DNA of 64,000 bases from Acidobacteriota bacterium (lineage in GTDB: Bacteria; Acidobacteriota; Terriglobia; Acidiferrales; UBA7541): contig QHYU01000152.1 of NCBI GenBank assembly GCA_003224235.1, positions 1 through 64,000 on the forward strand, read 5' to 3'. Of the stretch, positions 28,699 through 37,240 are shown piece after piece. The translations under genes were made by a program, and so were the position numbers. Below the pieces are notes generated by a model. The model was not told the origin of the DNA. It did not search any database and worked only from the letters and a program-made list of their open reading frames with translations. Every line of letters starts with the position of its first letter. Within the stretch, counting starts at the first letter, position 1.

Positions 28699-30384
28699 AT
28701 GCCTGAAAAGATTTATGATGCGATCGTCGTCGGCTCAGGGATTACAGGCGGTTGGGCAGCCAAGGAATTGACCGAGAAGGGGCTGAACACACTGGTCCTC
28801 GAAGCCGGAAGATCGATCACACCAGATGTGGATTACATCGAAATGGTGCCAGTCTGGCAGGTGCGCTTTCGCGGCCTCCGGGATCGCAAGCGGCTGGCGG
28901 AGGAGCAGCCGATCCAACGGCTTGGCGGAGGCTGCGACGAGTGGGCCAACAAATTCTTCGTAAGCGACAAGGAGAACCCTTACACGACGGAACCGGACAA
29001 GCCCTTCTTGTGGATTCGCGGGCGGCAGGTGGGGGGGCGCTCGATCACATGGGGGCGCCAGAGCTACCGCTTAAGCGAGTTGGATTTGCAGGCAAACGCG
29101 CGCGAGGGCATCGCAGTCGACTGGCCCATCGGTTATCGCGATTTGGCGCCCTGGTATGACTACGTCGAGGACTTTATCGGCGTGAGCGGGCAGGCCGAAG
29201 GACTTGCCCATCTCCCGGACGGAAAGTTTCTGCCCCCGATGCCACTGAATTGCGCTGAGGAATTGGTGAAGCAGGCCATCGCCAGACATTTCCCCGGCGA
29301 GCGGCTGCTGACTATCGGCCGCGCCGCCGTGCTGACCGCAAAACACAGGGGCCGGCTCGCCTGCCACTACTGCGGCCCGTGCCATCGGGGATGCATGACC
29401 CGCTCGTACTTCAGCAGCCTGAACGCAACACTCCCCGCCGCCGAGGCAACGGGCCGGCTCACTCTCCGCCCTTACAGTGTTGTCCAAAACCTGATCTTTG
29501 ACGCAAAAAAACGCAGAATAAGCGGGGTCCGTATAATCGACGGGCAGACGCTTCGCGCGCTTGAGTTTCGCGCCAAAGTGGTTTTCCTGTGCGCATCGGC
29601 GCTGGAATCCACGCGCATTCTTCTAAACTCGGCCACACCGGAATTCCCTAACGGACTGGCTAATTCCAGCGGCGAGCTCGGCCGCAACCTTATGGACCAC
29701 ACCATGGGCGGCGGCGCAAGTGGCACTCTCCTTGGCCTCGAAGAGCGCCGGGCCATTGGCAACCGCCCCAACGGCATCTATGTGCCGCGCTTCCGCAATG
29801 TGAAGAGCAAGCATTCCGGTTTTCTACGCGGCTATGGATTCCAGGGCGGCGCTGTGCACACGAATTGGAGGCGAGGCATCGAAATGTCGGGCTTCGGCGC
29901 GGACTTTAAGCACATGTTGAGGGATCCCGGCCCCTGGCGGTTCACCTTTTATGGGTTCGGCGAGTGCCTGCCGCGGCGCGACAATTACGTCGAGATCGAC
30001 AAGGAGAGGGTCGATGCCTGGGGCGTTCCCGTCCTGAAAATTCATTGCTCGTGGGGAGAAAACGAGCGGGCGATGTTGAAGGACATGGCCATTACGGCTG
30101 CAGAGATGCTCGCCGCAGCGGGCGCGCGCGACATCGAGCCCTTCGTCGAAAACAATCCGCCGGGCCTCACCATCCATGAAATGGGCACTGCACGCATGGG
30201 GAATGATCCGAAAACGTCAGTCCTGAATGGTTACTGCCAGGCACACGATGCAAAGAATCTTTTTGTGACCGACGGCGCGTGTATGACCTCGTCCGGGAAC
30301 CAGAATCCTTCCCTCACGTACATGGCGCTCACCTCACGGGCCTGCTACTACGCCGTCGAGCAGATGAAACGGGGGGCACTGTAG
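28699..30384 (+). CDS. GMC-family FAD-dependent oxidoreductase (sugar dehydrogenase large subunit), 561 aa
   Basis: The FAD-binding motif at the N-terminus (AIVVGSGITGGWAAKELTEK) and LVLEAG are intact. The middle has GRQVGGRSITWGRQSYR and a cysteine cluster (ACHYCGPCHRGC) that may bind an iron-sulfur or other metal centre. The GMC C-terminal active-site region reads IHEMGTARMGNDPKTSV ... CQAHDAKNLFVTDGAC with GNQNPSLTYMALTSR. It has no signal of its own; with the Tat-type subunit 3 just upstream it probably forms an exported sugar dehydrogenase that passes electrons to a cytochrome. The site of sugar oxidation (C1, C2, C3 or C5) cannot be decided from sequence. Confidence 0.9.
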   Translation: MPEKIYDAIVVGSGITGGWAAKELTEKGLNTLVLEAGRSITPDVDYIEMVPVWQVRFRGLRDRKRLAEEQPIQRLGGGCDEWANKFFVSDKENPYTTEPDKPFLWIRGRQVGGRSITWGRQSYRLSELDLQANAREGIAVDWPIGYRDLAPWYDYVEDFIGVSGQAEGLAHLPDGKFLPPMPLNCAEELVKQAIARHFPGERLLTIGRAAVLTAKHRGRLACHYCGPCHRGCMTRSYFSSLNATLPAAEATGRLTLRPYSVVQNLIFDAKKRRISGVRIIDGQTLRALEFRAKVVFLCASALESTRILLNSATPEFPNGLANSSGELGRNLMDHTMGGGASGTLLGLEERRAIGNRPNGIYVPRFRNVKSKHSGFLRGYGFQGGAVHTNWRRGIEMSGFGADFKHMLRDPGPWRFTFYGFGECLPRRDNYVEIDKERVDAWGVPVLKIHCSWGENERAMLKDMAITAAEMLAAAGARDIEPFVENNPPGLTIHEMGTARMGNDPKTSVLNGYCQAHDAKNLFVTDGACMTSSGNQNPSLTYMALTSRACYYAVEQMKRGAL

Positions 30385-30388
30385 CGCA

Positions 30389-31222
30389 ATGAACCGCCGC
30401 TCTTTCTTGGTGACGCTTACCGGCGCAGTTCTGAGCCAAGGCTTCAGTGTGGCTCAGAGTGGCGGGCGACGGCTCGGGAAGATCGGCCTCGAGCTCTACA
30501 CCGTCCGCCGTGAGCTGGAAAAGGATTTTGAGGGGACGCTCGTGAAACTCGCCGCTATCGGCTACGAGGAGCTTGAGTTCGCCGGTTACTTCAGTCACGC
30601 TCCCCGGGAGGTGAAAGCAATTCTTGATGGCCACGGGCTCGCGGCGCCCTCGGCGCACATTCCATTCGCGAGCCTCCGCGAGGGCTGGCAGGCCGTGCTC
30701 GACAGCGCGCACCTAATAGGGCATCGGTTCTTGGTATGCGCCTCGGTTCCTCCCGAAGCACGCCGGACTCTCGACGATTGGAAACGCGCCGGCGAACTCT
30801 TTGATCGGGTGGGTGAAGCAAGCAGGCGGGCAGGCATTCAGTTCGCGTACCACAACCACGACTTCGAGTTCGCTCAGGTCAACGGGCAGCTACCCTACGA
30901 TATCTTACTGGCGAAAACCGATTCGGCGCTGGTGCAACTGGAGATGGATCTGTATTGGATAACGAAAGGCGGGCAGGATCCTCTCAAGTACTTTGCACTG
31001 TATCCGGGGCGATTCCCTCTGGTCCACGTGAAGGACATGGACAGCACGCCGAGGCACTTTTTTACCGAGGTTGGACGGGGGACCATTGACTTCAAGCGGA
31101 TCTTTGCGCAGGCAACCGCGGCCGGGGTGAAGCACTACTTCGTCGAACAGGACGAATGTCCGGGTTCTCCGTTCGATAGCATCAAGATCAGCTTCGATTA
31201 CCTGAAGGAGTTGAAATTCTGA
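30389..31222 (+). CDS. Tat-exported sugar phosphate isomerase/epimerase-like TIM barrel, 277 aa
   Basis: This is the third member of the xylose-isomerase-like TIM-barrel group in this locus. The twin-arginine signal is MNRRSFLVTLTGAVLSQ. Barrel motifs are KIGLELYTVRRELEKD, IQFAYHNHDFEF, VQLEMDLYWITKGGQ and PLVHVKDMD, ending VEQDECPGSPFDSIKIS. This form (GLELYTVR, YHNHDFEF) commonly sits beside GMC/subunit-3 pairs and DUF1080 proteins. The gene starts 4 bases after the GMC stop, so it is in the same operon. A role in epimerising or eliminating a 3-keto sugar is inferred from context. Confidence 0.85.
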   Translation: MNRRSFLVTLTGAVLSQGFSVAQSGGRRLGKIGLELYTVRRELEKDFEGTLVKLAAIGYEELEFAGYFSHAPREVKAILDGHGLAAPSAHIPFASLREGWQAVLDSAHLIGHRFLVCASVPPEARRTLDDWKRAGELFDRVGEASRRAGIQFAYHNHDFEFAQVNGQLPYDILLAKTDSALVQLEMDLYWITKGGQDPLKYFALYPGRFPLVHVKDMDSTPRHFFTEVGRGTIDFKRIFAQATAAGVKHYFVEQDECPGSPFDSIKISFDYLKELKF

Positions 31223-31311
31223 TCGTGGCTGCAGTTCTTCCAATCCGCAGTCCAAAAAGCGGCACGGGATTCGGTGAGCAGAATGCTGGCTAATCAGCTC
31301 TGAGGTGAGTC

Positions 31312-31962
31312 ATGGCGCGGCGATGCGTTTTCGTTTGTATTCTCCTTGTGCTGGGAGCGCTATCGGCCAGAGGCCAGTCCGGCGAATGGAATCAGCTCTT
31401 CAACGGCAGGAACCTGGCCGGCTGGGAACACGTCGGTCCAGGAAGGTTCGTGGTCGAAGACGGATTGTTAAAGACCGAAGGTGGGATGGGTCTGCTCTGG
31501 TACACACCAGAGAAAATCGGAAATGCGGTGCTGCGCGTTGTCTACAAGACAGTGAAGAAAACTGACAATTCGGGCGTCTTCCTCCGTATCCCTGAAAAAC
31601 CAACCGAACCCTGGATGCCGGTCAACCGCGGCTATGAGGTGCAGATCGACGATTCCGAGGACGACTATCATGTCAGCGGCGTCCTTTATTCGTTGACCAA
31701 GGCTTTGGCGCGGCCCGGCAAGACCGGCCAATGGAATACACTTGAAATCACTTTGGAAGGTCCCCGGACAGTTGTATTTCTCAACGGGGTGAAGGTCACC
31801 GACTACACCAATGGCCAGGCAGTCCCGCCCAAACAAAAGCCCTGGGAACCAGACCGTGGCCCTCGGCCTGACAACGGCTACATTGGGCTACAAAATCACA
31901 GTGACAAGGACGTTGTTTATTTCAAGGAAGTGGCCGTCAGGTACCGGGGAGAAAAACCCTGA
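31312..31962 (+). CDS. DUF1080 (3-keto-disaccharide hydrolase-type) exported protein, 216 aa
   Basis: The N-terminal signal peptide (MARRCVFVCILLVLGALSARG) is followed by a concanavalin-like beta-sandwich: NQLFNGRNLAGWEHVG, FVVEDGLLKTEGGMGLLWY, SGVFLRIPEKP, GYEVQIDDSE and GYIGLQNHSDKDVVYF. These are the classic DUF1080 marks. Some family members cleave 3-keto-glycosides. The neighbours here (exported GMC dehydrogenase, exported TIM barrel) fit such a pathway. The gap of 90 bases and a GAGGTGAGTC site place it at the end of the rightward run. Confidence 0.88.
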   Translation: MARRCVFVCILLVLGALSARGQSGEWNQLFNGRNLAGWEHVGPGRFVVEDGLLKTEGGMGLLWYTPEKIGNAVLRVVYKTVKKTDNSGVFLRIPEKPTEPWMPVNRGYEVQIDDSEDDYHVSGVLYSLTKALARPGKTGQWNTLEITLEGPRTVVFLNGVKVTDYTNGQAVPPKQKPWEPDRGPRPDNGYIGLQNHSDKDVVYFKEVAVRYRGEKP

Positions 31963-32123
31963 GAGGTTTGTCAGGCTGTGCGACAAACGGGGCGGGCGAA
32001 CACCCTTCAGGACAGATGTCACCCGCTCAATGCGATGAATACTGTGTACTCCTAGCTCAGCTAGGCCAGCTTCAAATTAAGGTCAAACGGAACAATTAGC
32101 GTAACGCCAGGACGCACGCCAAT

Positions 32124-32957
32124 TCAGTTTTGCCCCTTGATACGGTTCAGAAAGGCAAGCAATCGCGCGCGATATTCCCCCGGGGCAACAAGCGATGCTT
32201 CCTCGTGGCATTCACTTTCGACCCGCCAGAAGAATTTGGGATCGCGGGCCTGGGCAAACACCTGCTCCCCAAGTGAGAACGCCAGCACAGGGTCGCGCGC
32301 GCAGTGCACGATTAGGATTGGCGTCCGAATACTTGCAAGCTTCCGGACAGTATCGAACTTCGACCGCACCACTAGGCTGAGGCCCGGCAAGAACGGATAC
32401 ACCCGCCGCGCCACCGCTCGTGCCGAGGGGAACGGTGCTTCAAGGACGACGCCGGCCACGTCTCGATTCGCGGCCAGGTCCACCGCCACCGCCGTCCCGA
32501 GCGACTGACCGTAGGAGATGAGACGGCTGGGTCGAATGCCTCGCTGCCGGGTCAGATAATCGTAGGCTGCTTGCGCGTCAACGTAGATACCCTTCTCGCT
32601 GGGGGAGCCTTCGCTGTGGCCGTAGCCCCGGTATTCTACCGCGAGGACATTGGCTGGAAGTGCGCGCAGGAAACGAAACACGTCTGCGCGAGCGGCCATG
32701 TTGGAGGCATTGCCGTGAAAGGCCACAAAGGTGAACTCGGCCCCCTCACCCGCGATCCACCAGCAATGAAGCTTTATCCCGTCCGTGGCTCGGAGCCACA
32801 CCTCCTCCACCGGTAGACCCTCCGGCTGCCAGTCGCCACCCAAGCGGTTGGGATAATCAGGGAAAAATATCAAACGGTGCTCAAAGACGCGGAAGATCAG
32901 CAAAATCAAGAGGTAGGCGAACGCTACAGCAGCGAGAAGCCGCATCCTCTTCAGCAC
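32124..32957 (-). CDS. Membrane-anchored alpha/beta hydrolase (BEM46/ABHD13-like), 277 aa
   Basis: An N-terminal transmembrane segment (about residues 5-24: RLLAAVAFAYLLILLIF) is followed by a serine hydrolase fold. Visible are the oxyanion-side FVAFHGNASNMAAR, AVEYRGYGHSEGSPSE, the nucleophile elbow ISYGQSLGTAVA, the acid in IVHCARDPVL and the His in ECHEE. This spacing is typical of BEM46-type hydrolases, whose natural substrates are mostly unknown. It stands alone, convergent with DUF1080. Confidence 0.86.
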   Translation of the reverse strand: MLKRMRLLAAVAFAYLLILLIFRVFEHRLIFFPDYPNRLGGDWQPEGLPVEEVWLRATDGIKLHCWWIAGEGAEFTFVAFHGNASNMAARADVFRFLRALPANVLAVEYRGYGHSEGSPSEKGIYVDAQAAYDYLTRQRGIRPSRLISYGQSLGTAVAVDLAANRDVAGVVLEAPFPSARAVARRVYPFLPGLSLVVRSKFDTVRKLASIRTPILIVHCARDPVLAFSLGEQVFAQARDPKFFWRVESECHEEASLVAPGEYRARLLAFLNRIKGQN

Positions 32958-33051
32958 GGAAGCGCGGGTTGAACGCTATCCCGGTCAGGTTGCGAGAGTG
33001 GAACCAAATTATCGGCTCAAATAAACGCGCCGGTGCTTGCCAACAGACGAA

Positions 33052-33570
33052 CTAACGCGCTTTGTTTGCGTACTGCTGCTTCACCCGGGCGCTCTTCTCC
33101 GCCACCGACCGCGCTAGCTCCTCCTTATAGGCCGCGAGCCGCCGCTCGATTTCCGGGTCGAACGTGGAGATGATTTCCGCGGCGTAGATCGCAGCGTTGA
33201 TCGCCCCCGGCTTATCAATCGCCATCGCCGCGACCGGGACGCCAGCGGGCATTTGAACACTGGAGAGTAGCGCGTCAACCCCGCTGAGCACGGTCGTGGC
33301 CATGGGGACCGCGATGACCGGGAGCGTGGTCAGCGCGGCGACCACGCCGGCCAAATGCGCAGCACCACCCGCTGCCACGATGATGGTTTTCAATCCCCTG
33401 CTGATCGCCGTGGAAGCGTACTCGTGCATCCGTGCGGGGGAGCGGTGCGCGGAGATTACTTCAATCTCATAGGAGATTTCGAATTTATCCAGCATCTTCG
33501 CCGTTTCGCTCATCACCGGCAGATCCGTGTCCGATCCCATGATGATTCCCACCAATGGCGGATGCAACAA
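33052..33570 (-). CDS. purE: N5-carboxyaminoimidazole ribonucleotide mutase, 172 aa
   Basis: This is a purine-biosynthesis enzyme that moves the carboxylate from N5 to C4 of the imidazole ring. The class I PurE motifs are present: VGIIMGSDTDLPVM, ISAHRSPARMHEY, AAGGAAHLAGVVAALT and PVIAVPMATTVLSGVDALLS SVQMPAGVPVAAMAI. The start is TTG 33570, 12 bases after the MOSC gene stop, with AGGAGAGGAG directly upstream. No purK is in the window. Confidence 0.95.
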   Translation of the reverse strand: MLHPPLVGIIMGSDTDLPVMSETAKMLDKFEISYEIEVISAHRSPARMHEYASTAISRGLKTIIVAAGGAAHLAGVVAALTTLPVIAVPMATTVLSGVDALLSSVQMPAGVPVAAMAIDKPGAINAAIYAAEIISTFDPEIERRLAAYKEELARSVAEKSARVKQQYANKAR

Positions 33571-33582
33571 GGCTCCTCTCCT

Positions 33583-34020
33583 TCAGCTCCCGACTCTCAT
33601 TAAGTCCACAACCTCAATGCCGTCGCCACGCCGGATCCGTCCCCCCTGAACCACCCGACACAGCATTCCCCGACGCCCACGCAACTCGTCCTGCAAACCT
33701 CTTCGGATCTCGTCCATGAGACGGCAAGGTTCGCAGGGGCACGCAACCTCCAGCATTGCCTCCCCCACTCGAAGTCGTTGCCCCACCTTCAACCCACGAA
33801 GAGCAAGCCCCCGCGTTGTGATGTTCTCCTTCACGACGCCAGGTCGGAGTCCCAATTCCTCCAGCGTCTCAGCCTCCATTAAGAGAACCTGCCGCCCGCT
33901 CCCTGCCCGGCCATGGGTGCACCCCTGAAGTCCCCTATTTTCAATCGCCACAGTTTCCTCCACCTCCCGCATCGGCTGCCGGTGGATCATGGAAACGAAC
34001 AGTCGTAGAACTTCTGCCAC
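33583..34020 (-). CDS. MOSC-domain protein, about 145 aa
   Basis: This is a single MOSC domain, the sulfur-carrier-like fold at the C-terminus of molybdenum cofactor sulfurases. Visible are ENRGLQGCTHGRAGSGRQV, LLMEAETLEELG, ENITTRGL, VGEAMLEVACPCEPC (with conserved cysteines) and CRVVQGGRIRRGD. The start is uncertain; GTG 34020 begins where family members begin (AEVLRLFVS), just after purD stops. It is sandwiched between purD and purE in one operon, a common but unexplained placement. Function unknown; handling of a sulfurated or molybdenum-related ligand is only a family-level guess. Confidence 0.82.
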   Translation of the reverse strand: MAEVLRLFVSMIHRQPMREVEETVAIENRGLQGCTHGRAGSGRQVLLMEAETLEELGLRPGVVKENITTRGLALRGLKVGQRLRVGEAMLEVACPCEPCRLMDEIRRGLQDELRGRRGMLCRVVQGGRIRRGDGIEVVDLMRVGS

Positions 34021-34033
34021 GGAAGGCAAGCGC

Positions 34034-35326
34034 TCAGTCCCCTGCCGCGCGGATCCCCGCAACGCCTTGCCGGCCGATGTCGTTTCGAAAATGAGCACCC
34101 TCAAACCAAATCTTCTCTACAGCCTCATAGGCCCTGTGTACAGCGGCGTCGAGACTCTCGGCAGATGCTGTGATCCCCAAAACTCTACCACTACTTGTGT
34201 AGTAATTCTCCCCTTCCCGCTTCGTGCCAGCGTGGAACACTCTCACGCCCTCCAGTGATTCCGCAGCCGACAATCCTTCTATCCGCCGGCCAGTCTCGAA
34301 ATTGCTCGGGTAACCCTTGGAGGCCATAACGATGCACACGCTAGCTCCATGGTTCCGTGCAGCTCTGATTTTCGCCAGACTCCCTGACGCTACGGCCTCC
34401 AGCGCCTCGGCAAGGTCAAAATCCATCTGTGCGAGGATGGCCTGCGCCTCCGGGTCACCCATGCGGCAGTTGAACTCCAGCAACTTGGGTCCGTCCACGG
34501 TCAACATAAGGCCGAAGTATAAGAATCCTTTGTATGGGCGCCCTTCCCCAGCCATCCCGCGGACCGCAGGCCGCACAATCGTCTCCAAGATCGTCTGCTC
34601 CAGATCGGGGGCAAGTAGGTCATGGCTCGAATAGGCGCCCATGCCACCGGTGTTAGGTCCCTGGTTACCGTCAAAAGCACGCTTATGGTCGCGCGCAGGC
34701 GCGAGCGGCAGGATGTCTTGCCCATCGGTAAGAACGATATAAGAGAGCTCTTCGCCCTCAAGTGCTTCCTCCAACAGTACGCGGCAGCCCGCCTCCCCAA
34801 ACTCGCGCTTCTCCATCAGCCGTTCGATAAACGCCGTCGCCTCATCAGGAGAAGCAGTCACCAACACACCCTTGCCGGCACACAAGCCATCGGCCTTTAT
34901 CGCCACTGGCCAGTCCACTGCGCACAGGGCGCTATAGGCGCCGCCGGGCGAGTCATGCACGCCGTACACCCCAGCGGTAGGGATGCCGTGGCGTTCTGCA
35001 AACTGCTTGGCGTAGACTTTACTGCCCTCGAGTTCTCCCGCCAGCTTCGAGGGCCCGGCTATCCGCAGGCCGCGGCGAGAGAACTCGTCCGCGACACCAA
35101 GCACTAGCGGTAGTTCCGGACCGACTACGGTCAAATCGGCCGCGAGTTGCTCGGCCAGCGCGGCTAGCGCAGCGACGTCCTGCGGGTTGACCGGTAAACA
35201 TTCGGCGTCCCGCGCAATCCCTCCATTACCCGGCGAGCACCAAAGCTTGCTGACGCGCGGGCTCTGCCGCAGTTTCCACACCAGCGCGTGTTCGCGCCCG
35301 CCGCCGCCGATGACGAGGATCTTCAT
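34034..35326 (-). CDS. purD: Phosphoribosylamine-glycine ligase, 430 aa
   Basis: This ATP-grasp enzyme joins glycine to phosphoribosylamine, the second step of purine synthesis. It has the N-terminal MKILVIGGGGREHALVWKL, VGPELPLVLGVAD, the ATP-grasp core (AIKADGLCAGKGVLV, LLEEALEGEELSYIVL), NTGGMGAYS and LEFNCRMGDPEAQ. The frame is open well upstream, but ATG 35326 starts exactly at the family N-terminus and gives the usual length. It is first in the operon purD-MOSC-purE. Confidence 0.95.
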   Translation of the reverse strand: MKILVIGGGGREHALVWKLRQSPRVSKLWCSPGNGGIARDAECLPVNPQDVAALAALAEQLAADLTVVGPELPLVLGVADEFSRRGLRIAGPSKLAGELEGSKVYAKQFAERHGIPTAGVYGVHDSPGGAYSALCAVDWPVAIKADGLCAGKGVLVTASPDEATAFIERLMEKREFGEAGCRVLLEEALEGEELSYIVLTDGQDILPLAPARDHKRAFDGNQGPNTGGMGAYSSHDLLAPDLEQTILETIVRPAVRGMAGEGRPYKGFLYFGLMLTVDGPKLLEFNCRMGDPEAQAILAQMDFDLAEALEAVASGSLAKIRAARNHGASVCIVMASKGYPSNFETGRRIEGLSAAESLEGVRVFHAGTKREGENYYTSSGRVLGITASAESLDAAVHRAYEAVEKIWFEGAHFRNDIGRQGVAGIRAAGD

Positions 35327-35682
35327 CCAGTTGCAACGATAGTAGGAGATTGCCCAAGAGTCAACCGCCCGGCGTTGACGCGCTCTGACGCCCACACTAA
35401 AGTAGCATTCCGGCACGCTGCAAACTGACTCGCTGCGTCGAGGCATGCACTCCCGGCACCCTTTTCTGTTTTTTTTCTTCTTCCGCGTAGCCCTATTCAT
35501 ATATAGAGTAATTCATACTACAGATAATTATACACCTCGGCGCCGCAGCCTTGCACTAACCAGTTTCCCCTACCTGCACCTTGCATAGCGCGTGGAAGGA
35601 TCACGATTCATGAAATTGCTTCGCGCCCTTGCTCTCCGCCGCTCGAAAGTGGTCTCATCCTCAGTTGTATGAGGTCGGCCCT
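35327..35682. promoter_or_regulatory. Divergent intergenic region upstream of purD and the CPBP gene
   Basis: About 356 bases with an AT-rich patch around 35500-35535, unlike the GC-rich surroundings. On the minus strand a perfect TATAAT (35527-35532), preceded by TG, could serve purD; no good -35 is seen. I find no gene and no clear purine-riboswitch core here. Confidence 0.45.
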
Positions 35683-36462
35683 ATGCCGTGGGACTTTGCC
35701 CTAATCCTATTCGCGCTGGGCGTCGTGGTGCCCTGGCGCGGCGCGGTTCGCATGAGAAAGCTTCTTGCCCGGCCGTCTCTGGAAACTGCAGATCGTCTTA
35801 TGCTCTATGTCTCCACAATTGTGTTTCAATGGCTTGCCGTCGCTGTGGTGGCATGGCGATGCTACGCGCGTGGGTTGAGCGCGCAACGCCTCGGCGTCGC
35901 GTTCCCTCAGCCCGTTCTGACCACCGTGATAGCGGTGGCGCTTTCCTTAGTGTTGGCTGCCAATCAATTCTTCGGCCTGCGACGGCTAGCCCGCCTTCCC
36001 GCGCAAGGCCGTAGTTTCCTCTACGAGATGGCCGAGAAGGTGATGCCACACAATTTCGTCGAGGCACTTGTTTTCATCGCCCTGGCCTTCACGGTCGCGC
36101 CCTGCGAAGAGTTTCTCTATCGCGGCTTCGTCTTTGCTGCGCTCGAGCGCGCGGCCGGTGGATCATTGCTCATTGCCACTGTCGGTTCGTCTGTCCTGTT
36201 TGGATTGGCCCACCTGTATCAGGGGCGCCGTGGCCTGATTTCTACGTCTCTCATGGGCTGCGTATTCGCCGCGGCGCGCATATTGACCGGAAGTCTCGCT
36301 CCGCCAATAGCTGCGCATCTGCTCGCGACTTGGTGGCGGGCCTGGCGGCGCCGCGCCTCCTCACGCCGAGTGGAGGTGCAGCGCCAAAGGCTTCGGTCGC
36401 AGCAATCGACACCACCGGGTCAGGGGAGGAGCAGTGAGCGGGTCGTCTTCACAAAGAGATAA
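35683..36462 (+). CDS. CPBP-family intramembrane metalloprotease, 259 aa
   Basis: This is an ABI/CaaX-protease-like integral membrane protein with about seven hydrophobic segments. The signature EExxxR is EEFLYRG at residues 142-148, and the later histidine motif FGLAHLYQG has His177. A third motif (PPIAAHLLATW) contributes another His. The C-terminal 35 residues are polar and Arg-rich. Bacterial members process membrane proteins or bacteriocin precursors; the target here is unknown. ATG 35683 follows a GAGG site. Its 3' end overlaps rsmG by 29 bases. Confidence 0.85.
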   Translation: MPWDFALILFALGVVVPWRGAVRMRKLLARPSLETADRLMLYVSTIVFQWLAVAVVAWRCYARGLSAQRLGVAFPQPVLTTVIAVALSLVLAANQFFGLRRLARLPAQGRSFLYEMAEKVMPHNFVEALVFIALAFTVAPCEEFLYRGFVFAALERAAGGSLLIATVGSSVLFGLAHLYQGRRGLISTSLMGCVFAAARILTGSLAPPIAAHLLATWWRAWRRRASSRRVEVQRQRLRSQQSTPPGQGRSSERVVFTKR

Positions 36463-37123
36463 TCAAGCTAAGTCAAACTTAACTAACAGCAAATCACTCC
36501 TGCCGGACGGCCTTGTGCGCGCCACGCTAGAGTCCTATCAGGTTGTCGTCTCCGAAGCCCAGGTTGAGGCTATTCGCAAGTACATGGATTTATTACTACT
36601 TTGGAATCATAAGGTTAGCTTGACATCTATCGTCGACCCTGGCGAGATCCTCGACCGCCACTTCGGGGAAAGCATGTTTGCGGCAGCAAGACTCTCAATT
36701 TTGAATGGTCGGCTGGCCGACGTTGGCTCCGGGGCTGGTTTCCCCGGGCTAGCTCTGAAGATCATTCGTCCCGAACTCCATGTCACGTTGATTGAGGCGA
36801 ACGCGAAGAAGTCTGCCTTTCTTGCTGAGGTAGCTCGCGATTTGGGCCTGAATGGAGTGGACGTGTTGCGGGCGAGATATGAGGATCTGCCTCTGGGAGC
36901 GATTCAAGCTGACTTCATCGCGGCCAGGGCTGTGGGGAGGCTGCAGAAATTGCTTGAGTGGGCCAGCGGTTCTCTCTCTCCAGCGGGACAAGTCGTTCTG
37001 TGGCTCGGTGCCCAGGATGCGGAGAACTTATTGCGCGTTAGAGAATGGAACTGGACAGCGCCTGTTCCAATTCCGAGATCGCGTCGACGCGTGCTGTTGG
37101 CTGGCCAGAAACCCGCGCCTTGA
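36434..37123 (+). CDS. rsmG: 16S rRNA (guanine527-N7)-methyltransferase, 229 aa
   Basis: This SAM-dependent enzyme methylates G527 of 16S rRNA. Visible are LLLLWNHKVSLTSI, the SAM-binding loop LADVGSGAGFPGLALKI, LIEANAKKSAFL and FIAARAVGRLQKLLEWA. The start is GTG 36434, with GGGGAGGAG directly upstream, inside the end of the CPBP gene. The rsmG-parA-parB order is widely conserved near bacterial origins. Confidence 0.93.
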   Translation: MSGSSSQRDNQAKSNLTNSKSLLPDGLVRATLESYQVVVSEAQVEAIRKYMDLLLLWNHKVSLTSIVDPGEILDRHFGESMFAAARLSILNGRLADVGSGAGFPGLALKIIRPELHVTLIEANAKKSAFLAEVARDLGLNGVDVLRARYEDLPLGAIQADFIAARAVGRLQKLLEWASGSLSPAGQVVLWLGAQDAENLLRVREWNWTAPVPIPRSRRRVLLAGQKPAP

Positions 37124-37134
37124 TAGGCATCAAT

Positions 37135-37150
37135 TGTTTCACGTGGAACG
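37135..37150 (+). other. parS centromere-like site 1
   Basis: TGTTTCACGTGGAACG matches the chromosomal parS palindrome (consensus TGTTNCACGTGAAACA) with two differences. It lies just after rsmG and ahead of parA. ParB is expected to bind it and load as a CTP-dependent clamp. Confidence 0.9.
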
Positions 37151-37167
37151 GCGGTGAGTTAGATTCT

Positions 37168-37183
37168 TGTTCCACGTGAAACA
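37168..37183 (+). other. parS centromere-like site 2
   Basis: TGTTCCACGTGAAACA is a perfect match to the parS consensus. It is 33 bases from site 1 start to start, about three helical turns, so both face the same side of the helix. It sits in the parA leader and may also couple segregation to parAB expression. Confidence 0.93.
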
Positions 37184-37240
37184 TCTTGCATCGTTTCGCA
37201 TTCTTCTGGTAAGTTTTCTCGCGTTCGCCAAGGAGAGATC

